Shown in pieces: positions 32,694 to 34,603 of a stretch of 34,603 nt of DNA. Each line of letters starts with the position of its first letter. Positions within the stretch are counted from its first letter, which is position 1. The DNA comes from an uncultured Eubacterium sp. (lineage in GTDB: Bacteria > Bacillota > Clostridia > Lachnospirales > Lachnospiraceae). Both the position numbers and the translations under genes were made by a program. The DNA lies in contig CAKRIZ010000020.1 of NCBI GenBank assembly GCA_934351445.1, positions 1-34,603 of the forward strand, in the 5' to 3' direction. Below the pieces are notes generated by a model. The model ran no database searches and was not told the origin of the DNA. It saw only the letters and a list, made by a program, of their open reading frames with translations.

Positions 32694-34124
32694 ATGGGAA
32701 AAGAGGATGTATTTCAGCACAATTTCCGTCTGAACCTCAATAATCCGATGGATCTTCGCATTCACCAGCAGCTGCTGAATATCAACCTAGATGCCTACAA
32801 ATCAAAAAACAACTACATGGTCAGAAAGCTGTATCAGGGAATCTTTGGCGAGGGGGACGGGTTAGAGGAGATTAATGAGGAATCCGGAAAAGTAGACACG
32901 CTGATCAGCAGGGAAGAACTGGAGGATATGCGTACCATGCTGACACAGAGTCTGGCTGTGCTGATGCCTTTTAATGTGCAGGAATTAAACGACGGGAGCG
33001 GCTGCTATTACGGCATCAACCAGGTATCAAAAAACATCAACATCGGAAACCGCAAGAAGCTGATCAACGGAAACGGCTTTGTATTCGGCGTGCCCGGCTC
33101 CGGCAAATCGTTCTTCTGCAAGATGGAGATGGGAGATGTGTTCCTCGGAACAGAGGATGAGATCATCGTCATCGATCCGATGAACGAGTATTTTGACATC
33201 GCACACACCTATGGAGGAACCGTGGTCAATATGTCCACCTATACGGACAACTATGTGAACCCGCTGGATATGGATGTCTGGAGCCTGGACTTGAACGACA
33301 GCAAAGGCATGATCCGGGAAAAAGGCGAATTTATGCTGGGTCTGTGTGAGCAGTGTATGGGCGAAGCATTAAACTCCCGACAGAAATCCATCATTGACCG
33401 CTGTGTGCGCAAGCTCTATATTGAAATCGCAAAAAGCAGGGAAAAATATGTGCCGATCATGTCTGACTTTTACGAGATCCTGATGGAGCAGTCGGAGGAG
33501 GAAGCAAAGGACATCGCCCTCGCACTGGAACTGTTTGTCAACGGCTCCTTAAATATCTTCAATCACCAGACCAACGTGGATGTGGACAACCGTTTCACGG
33601 TTTACGGTATCCGTGACTTGGGAACCGAGCTGTCACCGATCACCATGCTGGTCATGATGGAGAGCATCCAGAACCGGATCATTGAAAACGGAAAGCGCGG
33701 TGTTGCCACATGGCTCTACATCGACGAATTCCATGTGCTGCTGAATTCAGAATATTCGGCAAAATATCTGCAGCAGCTGTGGAAAAAGGTCAGAAAGCAG
33801 GGCGGCTTATGTACCGGCATCACCCAGAATGTGGTGGATCTGTTACAGAATTACACAGCAACAACCATGCTTGCAAACTCGGAGTTTGTCGCACTGTTAA
33901 AACAGGCAAGCACGGACAGCGCAAGGATGGCAGATGTCATCGGTATATCGGAAGCACAGCTGCGCTTTGTCACCAATACCCAGAGCGGCATGGGACTGAT
34001 CAAGTGCGGAAACGTGGTCATACCATTTGACAATCAGATCAGCAAGGATACCGATCTTTATAGGCTCTATAACACAAATATTCATGAAATAATCGAGAAT
34101 TCTCGATTAAATGAGAAGCTATGA
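32694..34124 (+). CDS. Chimeric ORF: ParR-like N-terminus fused to the ATPase half of VirB4
   Basis: The first 65 or so of 476 residues (HNFRLNLNNPMDLRIHQQLL, then DAYKSKNNYMVRKLYQGIF) look like the ribbon-helix-helix DNA-binding part of ParR, the usual partner of ParM. From about residue 70 the protein is the C-terminal ATPase region of a VirB4/TraE-type conjugation protein: LMPFNVQELNDGSGCYYGIN, Walker A GVPGSGKS (132-139), VIDPMNEYFDIAHTYGG, EKGEFMLGLCEQCMGEALNS, and Walker B WLYIDEFH (341-348). Full VirB4 proteins of this type have roughly 800 residues, so the N-terminal half is missing. The simplest reading is an in-frame deletion from parR into virB4. It starts 2 bases after parM. The C-terminal NIHEIIENSRLNEKL is atypical and may have been altered near the IS element. 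Confidence 0.82.
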   Translation: MGKEDVFQHNFRLNLNNPMDLRIHQQLLNINLDAYKSKNNYMVRKLYQGIFGEGDGLEEINEESGKVDTLISREELEDMRTMLTQSLAVLMPFNVQELNDGSGCYYGINQVSKNINIGNRKKLINGNGFVFGVPGSGKSFFCKMEMGDVFLGTEDEIIVIDPMNEYFDIAHTYGGTVVNMSTYTDNYVNPLDMDVWSLDLNDSKGMIREKGEFMLGLCEQCMGEALNSRQKSIIDRCVRKLYIEIAKSREKYVPIMSDFYEILMEQSEEEAKDIALALELFVNGSLNIFNHQTNVDVDNRFTVYGIRDLGTELSPITMLVMMESIQNRIIENGKRGVATWLYIDEFHVLLNSEYSAKYLQQLWKKVRKQGGLCTGITQNVVDLLQNYTATTMLANSEFVALLKQASTDSARMADVIGISEAQLRFVTNTQSGMGLIKCGNVVIPFDNQISKDTDLYRLYNTNIHEIIENSRLNEKL

Positions 34125-34237
34125 AATGGAAGGATAGAAACTGTTAGCAGAAGCTGATAATAATGAATAATATCTATATCCCCCATTTGAAATGGGGGCC
34201 GAGGCAAAGCCGGAGTGTTACCTAGAGTACTAAAAAA

Positions 34238-34289
34238 CTCCTATGCTATAATGATATTGGTTTCGCAGGCCATATCAAAAGCATAGGAG
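34238..34289 (+). promoter_or_regulatory. Hairpin masking the tnpA ribosome site
   Basis: CTCCTATGCT (34238-34247) pairs perfectly with AGCATAGGAG (34280-34289), and the inner bases TGATATTGG and CCATATCA extend the stem with a bulge. The 3' arm covers AGGAGG (34285-34290), the tnpA ribosome site. An extended -10 box (TGCTATAAT, 34244-34252) lies in the 5' arm, so a transcript starting there would lack that arm. Confidence 0.75.
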
Positions 34290-34298
34290 GTATCCAAA

Positions 34299-34603
34299 AT
34301 GGATAATCAAAGTATAACACATACACGATGGAACTGTACATATCATATTGTTTTTATTCCAAAGTTTCGAAGAAAAATAATGTATGGAGAAACAAAAAAG
34401 GATTTAGTGGAAATCATAAAAAAATTGTGTGAGATGAAGCAGGTGCAACTTATTGATGGAAAGGTGTGTGTAGACCATGTACACATGTATGTGGCTATTC
34501 CACCAAAGATGTGTGTTTCTGAATTTATGTCATATCTAAAAGGAAAAAGTACATTGATGTTGTTTGACAGACATCCTGAGTATCGGACAAAATGGGGAGA
34601 CAG
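34299..34603 (+). CDS. tnpA: IS200/IS605-family TnpA transposase, truncated by the window end
   Basis: The 101 visible codons begin MDNQSITHTRWNCTYHIVFI, then PKFRRKIMYGETKKD, the standard opening of a single-tyrosine (Y1) HUH transposase. The metal-binding HUH motif is seen in VCVDHVHMYVAIPPKM, followed by the SYLKGKST block. The catalytic tyrosine lies beyond the window. These enzymes move single-stranded DNA between hairpin ends. AGGAGG 8 bases upstream supports the ATG at 34299. The visible part is intact. Confidence 0.93.
   Translation, partial: MDNQSITHTRWNCTYHIVFIPKFRRKIMYGETKKDLVEIIKKLCEMKQVQLIDGKVCVDHVHMYVAIPPKMCVSEFMSYLKGKSTLMLFDRHPEYRTKWGD

Larger units (their letters stand above)
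29480..34603. mobile_element. Decayed integrative/conjugative element (Tn1549-like remnant), continues past the window
   Basis: From the 3' end of rlmD to the window edge the genes are of conjugative-element type: a ParB-like protein, a cysteine-rich unknown, a ParM actin-like ATPase, and the C-terminal half of a VirB4-type ATPase. The content, base composition and long gene-free stretches differ from the compact chromosomal genes before it. No integrase, relaxase or VirD4 coupling protein is seen, and one gene is frameshifted while another is chimeric, so the element looks reduced. The left boundary is inferred from the rlmD site; the right boundary lies outside. Confidence 0.65.
34180..34603 (+). 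mobile_element. IS200/IS605-family insertion sequence, left part
   Basis: The left end carries a perfect palindrome CCCCCATTT-G-AAATGGGGG (34180-34198), typical of the subterminal hairpins recognised by Y1 transposases, followed by the tnpA leader and the start of tnpA. The exact left cleavage site is not resolved and could lie slightly upstream. The element runs off the window. Confidence 0.75.

Overview
The window reads as a chromosomal segment of a spore-forming, probably motile, Gram-positive anaerobe of the Lachnospiraceae type (Roseburia or a relative is my guess). The evidence is a GerA-GerB-GerC germination operon, SpoIIR, a FliB-like flagellin lysine methylase, Firmicutes-type PyrK/PyrD and PcrA, and sigma-A promoters with 17-18 bp spacers. 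Its last 5 kb is a decayed integrative element interrupted at the window edge by an IS200/IS605 element. No rRNA, tRNA or CRISPR array was seen.

Chromosomal part (1-29515): spore germination receptor genes gerA, gerB, gerC and spoIIR (146-4467); a DUF1934 protein and galU (4541-5907); a minus-strand membrane protein; an exported trigger-factor-like foldase lipoprotein and asnS (6591-9210); a large c-di-GMP phosphodiesterase-type response regulator (9319-11976); adenosylhomocysteinase on the minus strand; a TPR lipoprotein overlapping hflX (13437-15753); a pyrimidine operon pyrC-pyrF-pyrK-pyrD (15895-19887); bioB under a clear BirA operator, followed by an orphan NMT1/ThiY-like binding lipoprotein (19895-22054); a PHP-domain hydrolase; a TrpR/YerC-type regulator overlapping a FliB-like methylase; a DUF1836 protein convergent with it; pcrA; a small acidic membrane protein; and rlmD (28007-29515).

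Element part (about 29480-34603): the conserved HVETVVLL codons at the 3' end of rlmD, a known target of serine-integrase ICEs, mark the junction. Downstream are a ParB-like gene broken by a one-base frameshift, a 518-nt gene-free stretch with several perfect hairpins, a cysteine-rich unknown protein, a ParM-type actin-like ATPase, and an ORF that looks like a ParR-like N-terminus fused in frame to the ATPase half of a VirB4 conjugation protein. An IS200/IS605 left end and a partial tnpA follow. No integrase, relaxase or coupling protein is visible, so this looks like a deletion derivative of a Tn1549-like conjugative element.

The most interesting signals are the ParR-VirB4 chimera, the structured gene-free region upstream of the parM operon, the ribosome-site-masking hairpin of the IS200 element, the BirA operator on bioB, and the exported trigger-factor-like lipoprotein. 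All functional calls come from reading motifs by eye; no database search was run.
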